Origin: Aeromonas bestiarum
GTDB taxonomy: Bacteria; Pseudomonadota; Gammaproteobacteria; Enterobacterales; Aeromonadaceae
Length of the DNA: 51,045 bases
Assembly (NCBI RefSeq): GCF_000819745.1
Contig: NZ_CDDA01000008.1
Coordinates: forward strand, 1-51,045
Direction of reading: 5' to 3'
In this document: positions 42,460 to 51,045 of the stretch, in pieces
Position numbering within the stretch: the stretch's first letter is position 1
Layout: each line of letters begins with the position of its first letter
Translations under genes and position numbers: made by a program
The notes under the pieces: model-generated
What the model was told of the DNA's origin: nothing
Seen by the model: the letters and a program-made list of their open reading frames with translations, nothing else
Database searches by the model: none

Positions 42460-43830
42460 ATGCTGGAAAAGACTCTGCAAGCACCTGCGCTCAATACCCG
42501 CCGCAATGTGCTGATGTTCCTGGTCCCGTCACTCATCGGGATCCTGCTGTTCATGACCCCCGTCATCTATGACGGAAACGTCACCATACCCGTCGCCATG
42601 CTGGCGAAGCTGGTACAGACGGTGTTTGCCGATTATCTGGTGGCCATGGTCAGTGCCATCATCACCACCACCATGTTGATGACGCTGGTTGCCTGGTTGT
42701 TCAAGCCGGCCATCCTGGTCAGGCGCCCCTTCCTCAACAGCCTGTTCAATGTCTCCCCCTTCTGGGCCTGCGTGCGGGTGCTGGGCGGCGTGTTCGTGCT
42801 GTTGACCTTCTTTGAGACCGGGCCCGAGGCGCTACGCTCCGGTGCCACCGGTGGCCTGGTGCTGCACGATCTGCTGCCTGTGCTGTTCTCGGTGTTCATT
42901 TTCGCCGGTCTGCTGTTGCCTTTGCTGCTGGACTTCGGTCTGCTGGAGTTCGTCGGCACCATGATGACCCGCATCATGCGCCCCGTGTTCCGCCTGCCGG
43001 GCCGTTCCGCCGTGGATTGCTTCGCTTCCTGGCTGGGGGATGGCAGTGTCGGCATTCTGCTGACCAGCAAGCAGTACGAAGGCAAGTTCTACACCCAGCG
43101 TGAGGCTGCCGTCATAGGCACCACCTTCTCGGCGGTTTCCATTACCTTCTGTCTGGTGGTGATCTCCCAGGTCCGGCTGGAACACATGTTCGTGCCCTTC
43201 TACCTGACCGTCTGCCTGGCCGGTGTGGTGGCTGCCATAGTCGTGCCACGCCTGCCGCCGCTCTCCTGGAAGAAGGACGTCTATGCCGATGGCACCCCCC
43301 TGTGCCGTCAGCAGGAGTCAGTGCCTCATGAGCACAGCGTGCTGAGCTACGGCTATGAGCGGGCGCTGACCAAGGCCGAAAGCATGACGGACATGGGCGC
43401 GGTGGCGCGAGAAGGTGTGAAGAACGCACTCGACATGGTGTTCGGCGTGTTGCCTGTGGTGATGGCCATAGGGACTTGTGCCCTGATGCTGGCCGAGCAC
43501 ACCTCCATCTTCAATTGGTTGGGGGCGCCCTTTGTGCCCTTGCTGGAGCTGCTGCAACTGCCGGATGCGGAAGCCGCCTCCAAGACCATCATGGTGGGCT
43601 TCGCCGACATGTTCATCCCGGCCGTGCTGGCATCGACCATAGAGAGCGACATCACCCGCTTCGTGATCGCCGCCATGTCGGTCACCCAGCTCATCTATAT
43701 GTCGGAAGTGGGTGCCCTGCTGCTGGGCAGCAAGATCCCGGTCAAGCTGTGGGAGCTGTTTGTCATCTTCCTGCTGCGCACCCTGGTCACGCTGCCGGTC
43801 ATCGCCGGTGTGGCGCATCTGTTGTTCTAG
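42460..43830 (+). CDS. YjiH-family (nucleoside-recognition/Gate domain) membrane protein
   Basis: The 456-aa protein has about ten membrane segments and matches the YjiH group of Gate-domain proteins, putative transporters of unknown substrate. Recognisable features are VLMFLVPSLIGILLFMTPV near the N-terminus, FLNSLFNVSPFWACVRVLG, the SWLGDGSVGILLTSKQYEGK loop (around residues 190-209) with TQREAAVIGTTFSAVSI, and the second Gate-like block ending YMSEVGALLLGSKIPVK. The start at 42460 follows AAGGCTGTAAACC. It stands alone, with a long AT-rich region before it and a terminator after it, so it is likely regulated individually. Confidence 0.8.
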   Translation: MLEKTLQAPALNTRRNVLMFLVPSLIGILLFMTPVIYDGNVTIPVAMLAKLVQTVFADYLVAMVSAIITTTMLMTLVAWLFKPAILVRRPFLNSLFNVSPFWACVRVLGGVFVLLTFFETGPEALRSGATGGLVLHDLLPVLFSVFIFAGLLLPLLLDFGLLEFVGTMMTRIMRPVFRLPGRSAVDCFASWLGDGSVGILLTSKQYEGKFYTQREAAVIGTTFSAVSITFCLVVISQVRLEHMFVPFYLTVCLAGVVAAIVVPRLPPLSWKKDVYADGTPLCRQQESVPHEHSVLSYGYERALTKAESMTDMGAVAREGVKNALDMVFGVLPVVMAIGTCALMLAEHTSIFNWLGAPFVPLLELLQLPDAEAASKTIMVGFADMFIPAVLASTIESDITRFVIAAMSVTQLIYMSEVGALLLGSKIPVKLWELFVIFLLRTLVTLPVIAGVAHLLF

Positions 43831-43848
43831 GGCAGTTGTTCTGGATGC

Positions 43849-43878
43849 AAAACGGTCAACCTGGGTTGGCCGTTTTTT
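43849..43878 (+). terminator. Terminator after the YjiH-family gene
   Basis: AAAACGGTCAACC pairs with GGTTGGCCGTTTT around TGG, with one mismatch, followed by a T-run. Confidence 0.85.
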
Positions 43879-43922
43879 GTGGTCGGCATTAGACCAAAGT
43901 GAGTCTTTTTAATAGTGGAGAT

Positions 43923-43936
43923 TTACATTAATGTAA
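43923..43936. promoter_or_regulatory. Palindromic operator candidate upstream of the acyl-CoA synthetase gene
   Basis: TTACATTAATGTAA is a perfect 14-bp palindrome 67 bases before the start of the acyl-CoA synthetase gene. Its form is that of operators for TetR- or MerR-type regulators of fatty-acid or branched-chain catabolism, but the regulator is not identifiable here. Confidence 0.45.
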
Positions 43937-44003
43937 CAATCTGAAAAAAGCGTGCCAGCCGAGCAGTAGGCAATTCAAATTGAACGTGGCCAGGAGTCAC
44001 CCC

Positions 44004-45698
44004 ATGACCTCACTGCTCAGCTACAGGGCCGGTCCCTGCGATCAGCCCCTGCTTCATCAGACCATAGGCGAATACCTGCAAGAGATAGCCGAACGCTTTC
44101 CCGAACGGCCCGCCGTTGTGGTGCGCCACCAGCAGATCCGCTGGAACTACCGCGAATACCTGACCCAGATAGACAGGTTGGCGCTGGGCTTGCTGGCGCT
44201 CGGCATCCAGCCGGGGGACAGGGTCGGCATCTGGTCACCAAACAACATAGAGTGGTGTCTGGTGCAGTTCGCTACCGCCCGCATCGGCGCCATCATGGTC
44301 TGCATCAATCCAGCCTACCGCAGCTACGAGCTGGAGTTTGCCATCAACAACGTGGGCTGTCGTGCCCTCATCTGTGCCAGTGCCTTCAAGGGCAGCGACT
44401 ACCTCGCCATGCTCAATGAGCTGGCCCCAGAACTGGCCAGTTCGCCACCAGGGCAGCTGGTCAGCGCCCGCTTGCCGAGCCTGGCGATGGTGATCCGGCT
44501 CGGTGAGGAGGCCAGCGCCGGCATGCTCAACTTCGGTGCCGTGCTGGCGCTGGGGGACCAGCAGGATCCGGCCCGGCTTGCCCGGGTGGCGGCCGGCCTC
44601 AAGCCGGACGATGCCATCAACATCCAGTTCACCTCGGGCACCACGGGCAACCCCAAGGGCGCGACCTTGAGCCACGGCAACATACTCAACAACGGCCGTC
44701 AGGTGGCGCGGGGCATGGCGTTCAGCGAGCAGGACAGGCTCTGCATACCTGTGCCGCTCTACCACTGTTTCGGCATGGTGCTCGGCAATCTGGTCTGCAT
44801 CAGCGTGGGGGCCTGCGCCCTGTTTCCATCGGAGGCATTCGACCCTGTGGTGGCCCTGCAGATGGTGAGCGAGGAGCGTTGCACCGCCCTGCACGGCGTG
44901 CCGACCATGTTCATCGCCGAGCTGGAGCTGCCCGGCTTTGCTGAGTTTGATCTCTCCTCCCTGCGCACCGGCATCATGGCCGGGGCCATCTGCCCCGAGC
45001 CCTTGATGCGCAAGGTGCAGACCCTGATGCACATGACCGAGGTGACCATAGCCTACGGCCAGACAGAGTGCAGTCCCATCAACCACATGACCGCCATCGA
45101 TGCGCCACTGGACAAGCGGGTCACCACGGTCGGCCGCGCCCTCGATCACACCGAGATCAAGCTGGTTGATCCGAGTGGCGAGACGGTGGCCATCGGCGAG
45201 CGGGGGGAGATCTGCTGTCGCAGCAAGGGGGTGATGCAGGGTTACTGGCAGGATCCTGCCAAGACGGCGGAGACCATAGACGAGGAGGGTTGGCTGCATT
45301 CGGGGGACATAGGCATCATGGACGAAGAGGGCTATGTGCAGATCGTCGGGCGCAGCAAGGAGCTGATCATCCGTGGTGGCGAGAACATCTATCCGCGCGA
45401 GATAGAGGAGCGGCTCTACGACCATCCGGCGGTGCAGGATGCGGCCGTGTTCGGGGTCGACAGCGAGCGCTATGGCGAGGAGGTGTGCGCCTGGGTCAAG
45501 CTCAGGCCCGGGCATGAGATCAGCGAGGAGGAGCTCAAGCACTTCCTGTCGGCCCGCATCGCCTACTTCAAGGTACCCAGGCATATCCGCTTCGTGGAGG
45601 AGTACCCCATGACGGTGACCGGCAAGCTGCAGAAGTTCAAGATGCGGGAGGCAATGAGCGATGAGCTGGCCCGCCAGCATGCCGAGGCGACGCGCTGA
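44004..45698 (+). CDS. AMP-binding acyl-CoA synthetase
   Basis: The 564-aa protein is an ANL-superfamily adenylating enzyme that activates a carboxylic acid as acyl-AMP and then acyl-CoA. Motifs are the P-loop FTSGTTGNPKGATLSHGN (about residues 206-223), YGQTECSP, GWLHSGDIG with the ribose-binding Asp, and the C-terminal catalytic lysine in TGKLQKFKMRE. Overall it looks like medium-chain or branched-chain acyl-CoA ligases rather than FadD; the exact substrate cannot be read. The start at ATG 44004 has CAGGAG seven bases upstream; the frame extends eight codons further. It is followed by a terminator and is probably monocistronic. Confidence 0.9.
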   Translation: MTSLLSYRAGPCDQPLLHQTIGEYLQEIAERFPERPAVVVRHQQIRWNYREYLTQIDRLALGLLALGIQPGDRVGIWSPNNIEWCLVQFATARIGAIMVCINPAYRSYELEFAINNVGCRALICASAFKGSDYLAMLNELAPELASSPPGQLVSARLPSLAMVIRLGEEASAGMLNFGAVLALGDQQDPARLARVAAGLKPDDAINIQFTSGTTGNPKGATLSHGNILNNGRQVARGMAFSEQDRLCIPVPLYHCFGMVLGNLVCISVGACALFPSEAFDPVVALQMVSEERCTALHGVPTMFIAELELPGFAEFDLSSLRTGIMAGAICPEPLMRKVQTLMHMTEVTIAYGQTECSPINHMTAIDAPLDKRVTTVGRALDHTEIKLVDPSGETVAIGERGEICCRSKGVMQGYWQDPAKTAETIDEEGWLHSGDIGIMDEEGYVQIVGRSKELIIRGGENIYPREIEERLYDHPAVQDAAVFGVDSERYGEEVCAWVKLRPGHEISEEELKHFLSARIAYFKVPRHIRFVEEYPMTVTGKLQKFKMREAMSDELARQHAEATR

Positions 45699-45716
45699 GG
45701 CTGTTCTGGCGCGATA

Positions 45717-45741
45717 AAAAAGGGCCCGCGGGCCCTTTTTC
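45717..45741. terminator. Bidirectional terminator after the acyl-CoA synthetase gene
   Basis: A-run, GGGCCC, GC, GGGCCC, T-run. It also serves the convergent lipoprotein gene. Confidence 0.88.
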
Positions 45742-45756
45742 GTTGCCGGCTGCTTG

Positions 45757-46107
45757 CTAGCGCGGCGTGATACTCAAGTCCGTGGGGCACTGAATGGTCA
45801 GCGAATGGACTGTACTGGCCACGCGATAAGGCTTGCCCGCCTTGTAGAGCTTCTTCTCCTCGTCATAGCTGCCCGTCGTGTACTGGGTGGAGTAGAGCGT
45901 CTGCTGACGGCGATCCGTCTCCTTGTAACCCTGGGGGCAGGTCTGGTTGGCCTGATTGAAACAGGCCGCCATGCTGCTGCACTCGATATAGAAGCCGTGC
46001 TGGCTGGCATCGGCCAGGTGCACCGGGGTGACTGTGGGCGGGGGCGGCGACAACAGGGAGCAGCCGGACAGCGCCAGTGCGCCCAGCATGATGAGATGTT
46101 TTGACAT
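45757..46107 (-). CDS. Small lipoprotein of unknown function
   Basis: The 116-aa protein has a lipoprotein signal with lipobox LALSGC and acylated Cys16, then a proline-rich spacer (SLLSPPPPTVTPV). The mature part contains four cysteines (in IECSSMAACFNQANQTC and near the end in IQC), which could form two disulfides in the periplasm. I do not recognise the family. A G/C hairpin lies upstream around 46143-46163, and the gene shares direction with the HD-GYP gene upstream, 133 bp away, so weak co-transcription is possible. Confidence 0.75.
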   Translation of the reverse strand: MSKHLIMLGALALSGCSLLSPPPPTVTPVHLADASQHGFYIECSSMAACFNQANQTCPQGYKETDRRQQTLYSTQYTTGSYDEEKKLYKAGKPYRVASTVHSLTIQCPTDLSITPR

Positions 46108-46240
46108 GGATAACCTGAACAGTGTGGTGTGACAAAGAGTGAGGGGGAGTCTTTTGCTCCCCCTTCGCTATAGGGGCACAGTTATAACCAAGCCGGTGCG
46201 CTCAGACCAGCGCACAAATGTAAGAAAATATGATCCCGCC

Positions 46241-49129
46241 CTACGTCAGCGCGGCCAGGAGGGCATCGCTATCCACCTGGTCCAGCTGCTCCGGCGCCAG
46301 GAAACGCTCGGCATAGTCGCGCCAGATGCCGCTGCCGACGAACAGGGCAAACAACGCCGGGTCTATGTGCTGCTCGCGCACCATGCTCTGCATGATGGCC
46401 AGCGACTGGGCCACCGTCTTGCCCGACTTGTAGGGGCGATCGCTGGCGGTCAGCGCCTCGAAGATGTCGGCGATGGCCATGATGCGGGCCGGAATGCTCA
46501 TCTGCTGCCCCAGCAACTGACGGGGGTAACCCTTGCCGTCCATGCGCTCATGGTGACCGCCGGCGATCTCGGGCACGCTGCGCAGGTGGCGCGGGAAGGG
46601 GAGCCGCTCCAGCATGCGGATGGTCTGGATGATGTGTTCGTTGATCTTGTAGCGCTCCTCCTCGGTGAGGGTGCCGCGGCCTATGGCCAGGTTGTAGCGC
46701 TCCCCCCGGTTGTAGAGATGGGGGGGCACCTTGACCTTGAAACCCCAGGGGTTGTGCTCATCCAGGCGGTCGTGAACAGGGCGGGGAATGAGGTGGGCCG
46801 CCTTGTCGGCCAGCAGCGGCTCGACGCAGGGCAGCGGCGCGGCGGGCTCGCTCTGGCGCAGCTTGAGTTCCTCCCGACTGATGCCGAGTCTGTCATCTAG
46901 GGTGCGCAGCCAGGTGCGGCTGGCGATGGCATCCAGCCGTGTCAGCTTCTCCGGCGCCATCCACTCGCCCCCCAGGTTGCACTCGGCGACGAAGGCAAAC
47001 TCCTGGTCCAGGGTGCTCCAGAGCGGCGCCACCTCCGCTCTGGCCGCTTCCCGTTCTGACGCCGGCAGGCGGGCCGCCAGCGCCTCTATGTAACCGTCGC
47101 GCTTGAGCACCTCGAAGCGGGTGCGGATCTCGTGGATCCGGTCGTAGAGGGTCTCCAGCTTGGTGGCCTTGTCGACCACGAACTCCGGCGTGGTGACCTT
47201 GCCGCAGTCGTGCAGCCAGCTCGCGATATGGATGGCCTCCCACTCCTCCTCATTGAGCCGAAAGTCGGCGAACGGGCCCTGTTGCTGGGTACAGGCCGCC
47301 TCCGTCAGCATCCGGGTCAGCTCGGGCACGCGCTGGCAGTGACCCCCTGTGTAGGGGCTCTTGGCATCGATCGCGCCGGCCATCAGCTCGATGAAGGACT
47401 CCAGCAGCTGTTTCTGCTCCTCCAGCAGGCGCTGGTTCTCGATGGCGGAGGCCGAGGTGCCTGCCAGCGCCTCGATCAGGCTGATGCGCGAGGCCAGCTC
47501 GCGGGCGGAGCAGTCGGGCAGGATCAGCAGCAGGCAGCCGATCAGCTCCTGTCTATGGTTGCGCAGGGGCTCGGCCACCAGCTGGCAGGGGCCGGGGAAG
47601 GGGCCCCAGCTCGCCAGATGTTGCTGCCAGCCGCGCTCGTCGACGGCCAGGGTGAGTCGCTCTGTCTGGGCCAGCTTGCCGAGCAGCGCCTCCTGCCAGG
47701 GGACTTGCCCGGCAGGCAGGGCTTGCTGTCGCCAGCTCGCCTGGACCGCCACCATGCTCTGCTCCTGGGCCAGGTAGAGGCAGCCCCCTTGGGCCTGCAC
47801 CGCGGCTATGGTCTCCTGCAGTATGCGGCTGAGCAGGGAGTCGAAGCGGTGTTCGGCCGCCAGCGCCCGGCCCATGTTCATGAAGTTGCCCAGGGTCAGC
47901 CGCATGCCGGACATGGTACGGGCCAGATCGTCGATCTCGCGGATCGCCGACTCAGGCACCCGGCTCTCGCCGAAGTCGAAGTGCTGGATCCGCTCCGCCT
48001 CCTGGGTCAGGGCCAGCAGCGGGGTGGCGGTACGGCGGGAGACCAGCCAGATCACCGGCAGCAGCAACAGCAAGCCCGCCAGCGCCCAGCCGAGATTGAC
48101 CAGTGCCTCGTCGCGGGCCTGCTGGTAGAGCAGATCGGCCGACACCAGCAGGGCGATATGGAAGGGGGAACCCTCGCCGAGGGGGGAGAGGTTGATCAGC
48201 CAGTCGCTGTCATCGGCGGCGGTCAGGTTCAGCTCCACCGGACTGCTCAGCAGGGCGGGTTGGCGGCTGATCTGCTGTTGCAGCCGGGTCAGCACGGGAT
48301 GGGACAGCGCCGACAGCGTGGGCAGCTGGCTCAGCTGCTCGAAGCTGGGGAGATGCCTGGGATCGGCGGCCAGCAGGGTGGCGTATTCGTCGAACAGGAT
48401 CACCTGGCTCTGCGCTGGCAAGCGCAGCTTGCCGATCAGGGCCGACAGCCCCTCTACGCTGGTATCCAGCCCGATCACCGCCCGTCTGTCATCGCTCTCC
48501 ACCGCCAGCGTCATGCCTGGCTCCTTGGTGGTAAAAAAGAGATAGGGACTGGTCGTGGCGATCCCCGTGCGCCAGCGTGCCTGCTTATACCAGTCGCGGC
48601 TGCGGGGATCAAACTGGTACAGGGGCATGGCCCGGCGCTCGAGCAGGGTCAGCCGCTGATCGAAGTAGAGAAACTCCCCCTTGCCCTGATGCAGGCTCTG
48701 TACCAGCAGGGTGCTGGCGGCGGGCACCTTGTCCAGCTGGGCTCTGGCCCGTTCGGTCAGCTTGCGCAACAGGAAGAAGTCGCCATCCTCATAGCCGGCG
48801 TAGATGGCGCCATAGCTGGGGCTGTTGGCCAGCACTTCCGCCAGTTGCGGCAGGTAGCCCAGGCGAGCATCCAGGCTGGTCATGGCCGCCAGCTGGCCGC
48901 TGCGCAGCAGGCTGAGGGACATGCGGGCAGGTCGCTCGTTCAGCTGAAGCGCGAGGGACAACTGTTCCCGGTATTGCAGAAAGTTCTGTCGCTCATGCTC
49001 CAGCCCCTGGCGCGCCCCTTGCTGGAATTGCAGCGCTATGAGGGCGCTGCCCAGCAGGGTAAACAGCAGGATGAAGAGGGTGGCGATATGCACATAGAAG
49101 GGTTTACGACCTGGCCTGGCACTTGTCAT
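46241..49129 (-). CDS. Sensory HD-GYP c-di-GMP phosphodiesterase with Cache, HAMP and GAF domains
   Basis: The 962-aa protein has a membrane helix (about 15-35), a periplasmic dCache-like sensing domain (about 40-335), a second helix (341-364), a HAMP segment, a GAF domain (about 425-568) and a C-terminal HD-GYP domain. The HD pair is His640-Asp641 (WLHDCGKV), and HHERMDGKGYP lies at 859-869, so the residues that define active HD-GYP phosphodiesterases are present. Between them is about 218 residues, far more than usual, because an extra helical segment (about 655-810) is inserted before the GTLTEEERYKINEH helix. It probably degrades c-di-GMP in response to a periplasmic signal. It stands alone on the minus strand. 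Confidence 0.88.
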   Translation of the reverse strand: MTSARPGRKPFYVHIATLFILLFTLLGSALIALQFQQGARQGLEHERQNFLQYREQLSLALQLNERPARMSLSLLRSGQLAAMTSLDARLGYLPQLAEVLANSPSYGAIYAGYEDGDFFLLRKLTERARAQLDKVPAASTLLVQSLHQGKGEFLYFDQRLTLLERRAMPLYQFDPRSRDWYKQARWRTGIATTSPYLFFTTKEPGMTLAVESDDRRAVIGLDTSVEGLSALIGKLRLPAQSQVILFDEYATLLAADPRHLPSFEQLSQLPTLSALSHPVLTRLQQQISRQPALLSSPVELNLTAADDSDWLINLSPLGEGSPFHIALLVSADLLYQQARDEALVNLGWALAGLLLLLPVIWLVSRRTATPLLALTQEAERIQHFDFGESRVPESAIREIDDLARTMSGMRLTLGNFMNMGRALAAEHRFDSLLSRILQETIAAVQAQGGCLYLAQEQSMVAVQASWRQQALPAGQVPWQEALLGKLAQTERLTLAVDERGWQQHLASWGPFPGPCQLVAEPLRNHRQELIGCLLLILPDCSARELASRISLIEALAGTSASAIENQRLLEEQKQLLESFIELMAGAIDAKSPYTGGHCQRVPELTRMLTEAACTQQQGPFADFRLNEEEWEAIHIASWLHDCGKVTTPEFVVDKATKLETLYDRIHEIRTRFEVLKRDGYIEALAARLPASEREAARAEVAPLWSTLDQEFAFVAECNLGGEWMAPEKLTRLDAIASRTWLRTLDDRLGISREELKLRQSEPAAPLPCVEPLLADKAAHLIPRPVHDRLDEHNPWGFKVKVPPHLYNRGERYNLAIGRGTLTEEERYKINEHIIQTIRMLERLPFPRHLRSVPEIAGGHHERMDGKGYPRQLLGQQMSIPARIMAIADIFEALTASDRPYKSGKTVAQSLAIMQSMVREQHIDPALFALFVGSGIWRDYAERFLAPEQLDQVDSDALLAALT

Positions 49130-49243
49130 GGACGCATCCTTGTCACACGGGCGATTGCAGAGACGATCAACTACCAGTGTGCCAACAGGATGACAGAAAA
49201 CACAATAAATGATTGAGCGGTATCAGGATATGGCGTCGGATGT

Positions 49244-49265
49244 GACGGCCCCTGGCGGGGCCGTC
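49244..49265. terminator. Hairpin between the HD-GYP and DUF1842 genes
   Basis: GACGGCCCC and GGGGCCGTC form a perfect 9-bp stem around TGGC, seven bases after the DUF1842 stop on the minus strand. The T-tract is poor, so termination would be weak. Confidence 0.5.
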
Positions 49266-49272
49266 TTGGGGA

Positions 49273-49713
49273 TCACGCCAGTACGGCGGCGGGGACCAGG
49301 TTGACGGGGGCGTCTTTCACCTCGTGCCACACCTGGTGGCTGTCCTGGTACTTGTAGTTGGCCGTGCCTGACTTCCAGTCTTCGCTGAGCACCATGCGCA
49401 GCTCGAAGTTGGGCTGGATCACGGGGCCGATCCCGCCACCTTGCGGCCACTTGATGATGGGATAACCCTGGGCGGTTACCAGGATATGGCACAGCTTGGG
49501 CATGACACACATATAGGTGTACTGGCCCTTCAGTTCGGAGGCCATGTCCAGCGGTGGATTGGTTGCCTGGGTCAGGTGAGCGACGCCGTTCACCGTCTCC
49601 CCCGGGGTATAGACGGCCAGGTTCAGGTGCAGCAGTTGTGCCCCCGGCATGGCTTTGCCAATCTCGAAAGAGGCGAGGAAGAGGCCGGTCTTGGTGTCTG
49701 TGATTGCATTCAT
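49273..49713 (-). CDS. DUF1842 protein
   Basis: The 146-aa protein starts MNAITDTKTGLFLASFEIGK and looks like the DUF1842 family, whose members are small beta-rich proteins of unknown role. Visible segments are LHLNLAVYTPGETVNGVAHL, the GQYTYMCVMPKLCHILVTAQ strand pair, and IQPNFELRMVLSEDWKSG. No signal peptide or membrane helix is seen, so it is cytoplasmic or exported by another route. I used the ATG complement 49711-49713, with AGGAG about nine bases upstream, rather than an upstream TTG. A 311-bp region to the next gene holds no ORF I can support. Confidence 0.7.
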   Translation of the reverse strand: MNAITDTKTGLFLASFEIGKAMPGAQLLHLNLAVYTPGETVNGVAHLTQATNPPLDMASELKGQYTYMCVMPKLCHILVTAQGYPIIKWPQGGGIGPVIQPNFELRMVLSEDWKSGTANYKYQDSHQVWHEVKDAPVNLVPAAVLA

Positions 49714-50024
49714 GCCTGTATTCTCCTGCAAGAAGAGGGTGTGTGTAGCTCACAACCAGACGACGAGCCACAGCATGCTAGCGCCTGCGGCCGGAGAGGG
49801 TAACTGTGCAACTTGTCAGTTGACGCCCCGTCAGGGCTGGCATAGCGCTATCCCACCTGATGCCAGGGCAGGATAAATCAGGCGTGCGGCCTGTGTGACG
49901 CTTTCGGTTGTAGGCCTGCCAGAGATTGAGCGGGGCAATTCGCCGGCCCGATGCGTGATTCATTCAGGTATCTCGTGCTACATTGCCCTCCTTGTTACTG
50001 GTCTGTGAATCAATGGAGTGACCC
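49714..50024. other. Divergent intergenic region, no gene seen
   Basis: The spacer separates the DUF1842 gene from the divergent monooxygenase gene and should contain both promoters. I see no conserved motif, hairpin with T-run or small ORF with a ribosome binding site in it. Confidence 0.5.
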
Positions 50025-51014
50025 ATGTCTGCCATCCCCTATTCCGTGCTCGATCTGGTGCCCGTCCCCGAAGGATCCCAGCCGGCCGAGTCGTTCCGTC
50101 GTTCGCGCGAGTTGGCGCAACATGCCGAGCGCTGGGGCTACCTGCGTTATTGGCTGGCCGAACACCACAACATGCCGGGCATCGCCAGCGCCGCCACCTC
50201 TGTGCTGATCGGCCACCTGGCGGGTGCCACCAACACACTGCGGATCGGTGCTGGCGGCATCATGCTGCCGAACCATTCGCCGCTGGTGATCGCCGAGCAA
50301 TTCGGCACCCTGGCCTCGCTCTACCCTGATCGCATCGACCTGGGGCTGGGCCGGGCGCCCGGCACAGATCAGCGCACCATGCAGGCGCTACGGCGCCAGC
50401 GCAGCGGCGAGGTGGACGAGTTCCCGGCGGATGTGCGCGAGCTGATGAGCTACTTTGGGGACGGGGCGGGAGCGGTACAGGCGGTGCCGGGTCAGGGGTT
50501 GCACCTGCCCATCTGGCTGCTGGGCTCCAGCCTCTACAGCGCCCAGCTGGCGGCGGCCATGGGGCTGCCGTTCGGCTTTGCCTCCCACTTCGCCCCCGCC
50601 CTGTTGTTGCAGGCACTGGAGATCTACCGTACCCAGTACCGCCCTTCGGTGCGCTGGCCCAAGCCTTATGCCGTGGTCTGCATCAACATGATCGCCGCCG
50701 ACAGCGAGCGGGAGGCCCGCTTCCAGTTCACCACTGTGCAGCAGCAGTTCCTGCGTCTCTACCGCGGTGACGCGGGCAAGCTGCCCGCGCCCGTGGTCGA
50801 GCTGGGGGAAGAGTGGTCACCCCGCGAACTGATGGCGATGGAGCAGACCCTGGCCCGCTCCCTGGTCGGCGATCCGGAGCGGGTGCGTCACGGCCTCAAG
50901 GCGCTGCTGGCCGAGACCCGGGCCGATGAGCTGATGTTCAACGGCCCCATCGTCGATCATCAGGCCCGTCTGCGCTCGTTCGAGATTGCGGCCGAGCTGA
51001 TGAATAGCCTGTAA
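50025..51014 (+). CDS. LLM class flavin-dependent oxidoreductase (luciferase-like)
   Basis: The 329-aa protein has the bacterial luciferase-like TIM-barrel fold used by FMN-dependent monooxygenases. Family landmarks are the N-terminal [11 protein letters not shown] strand, [17 protein letters not shown] (about residues 42-58), [20 protein letters not shown], and [18 protein letters not shown] (about 107-124). These match the group typified by E. coli YhbW. Substrate and electron donor are unknown. The start follows AATGGAGTGACCC. It is the last complete gene; the window ends 31 bases after its stop. Confidence 0.9.
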   Translation: MSAIPYSVLDLVPVPEGSQPAESFRRSRELAQHAERWGYLRYWLAEHHNMPGIASAATSVLIGHLAGATNTLRIGAGGIMLPNHSPLVIAEQFGTLASLYPDRIDLGLGRAPGTDQRTMQALRRQRSGEVDEFPADVRELMSYFGDGAGAVQAVPGQGLHLPIWLLGSSLYSAQLAAAMGLPFGFASHFAPALLLQALEIYRTQYRPSVRWPKPYAVVCINMIAADSEREARFQFTTVQQQFLRLYRGDAGKLPAPVVELGEEWSPRELMAMEQTLARSLVGDPERVRHGLKALLAETRADELMFNGPIVDHQARLRSFEIAAELMNSL

Positions 51015-51045
51015 GCTGGCAGGCAGGGCTTGTCACTGTGGCGGG

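Overview
The window reads as a chromosomal segment of a high-GC gammaproteobacterium, most probably Aeromonas. Blocks of gene order known from enterics and vibrios (gcvR-bcp divergent from dapA-bamC-purC; queG / nnr-tsaE-amiB-mutL-miaA-hfq-hflX-hflK-hflC-DUF2065; ispB divergent from rplU-rpmA-obgE) are interleaved with DUF2860, DUF3334, DUF1842 and DUF2057 genes and many signalling genes. Genus is inferred from gene content and protein style, not from a marker. No rRNA, tRNA, insertion sequence, prophage or CRISPR array was seen.

Layout. 1-4.7 kb: peroxiredoxin, GcvR, DapA, BamC, PurC. 4.7-9.4 kb: a short-chain dehydrogenase divergent from a LysR regulator, then DUF2057, HIT and DUF3334 genes and a convergent DUF2860 beta-barrel. 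9.5-13.3 kb: ArcB and a Dgt-like HD phosphohydrolase. 13.4-21.6 kb: a small-protein locus (30-aa ORF, hairpin, DUF1127), then a signalling unit of a BvgS/VieS-like hybrid kinase, an overlapping REC-EAL phosphodiesterase and a chemoreceptor. 21.6-25 kb: rfaH and the MetJ-type metNIQ methionine importer. 25-28 kb: a helical hypothetical protein, a polyphosphate glucokinase and queG. 28-38.8 kb: the nnr-to-hflC superoperon. 38.8-42.1 kb: ispB, rplU, rpmA, obgE. 42.1-51 kb: a YjiH transporter, an acyl-CoA synthetase, a small lipoprotein, a sensory HD-GYP protein, a DUF1842 protein and a luciferase-like monooxygenase.

The most unusual signal is not a gene. At several gene boundaries a 65-122 bp segment that includes a gene end is present two or three times in direct orientation at about 80-89 percent identity: the metN/metI junction, the amiB/mutL junction, the queG 5' end (three extra units), the rfaH 3' end, and more weakly the bamC/purC spacer. 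At the two junction cases each copy keeps one functional half: the upstream copy carries the real end of the first gene plus a dead start of the second, and the downstream copy carries a dead end of the first gene plus the real start of the second. At queG the extra units form overlapping ATGA-linked mini-ORFs.

A second notable point is the DUF3334 protein, which shows a CheC/CheX-like E-x-x-N motif and ends in a peptide nearly identical to the CheY-binding tail of CheZ. Together with the kinase-EAL-chemoreceptor unit and the HD-GYP protein, the window is rich in c-di-GMP and chemotaxis functions.
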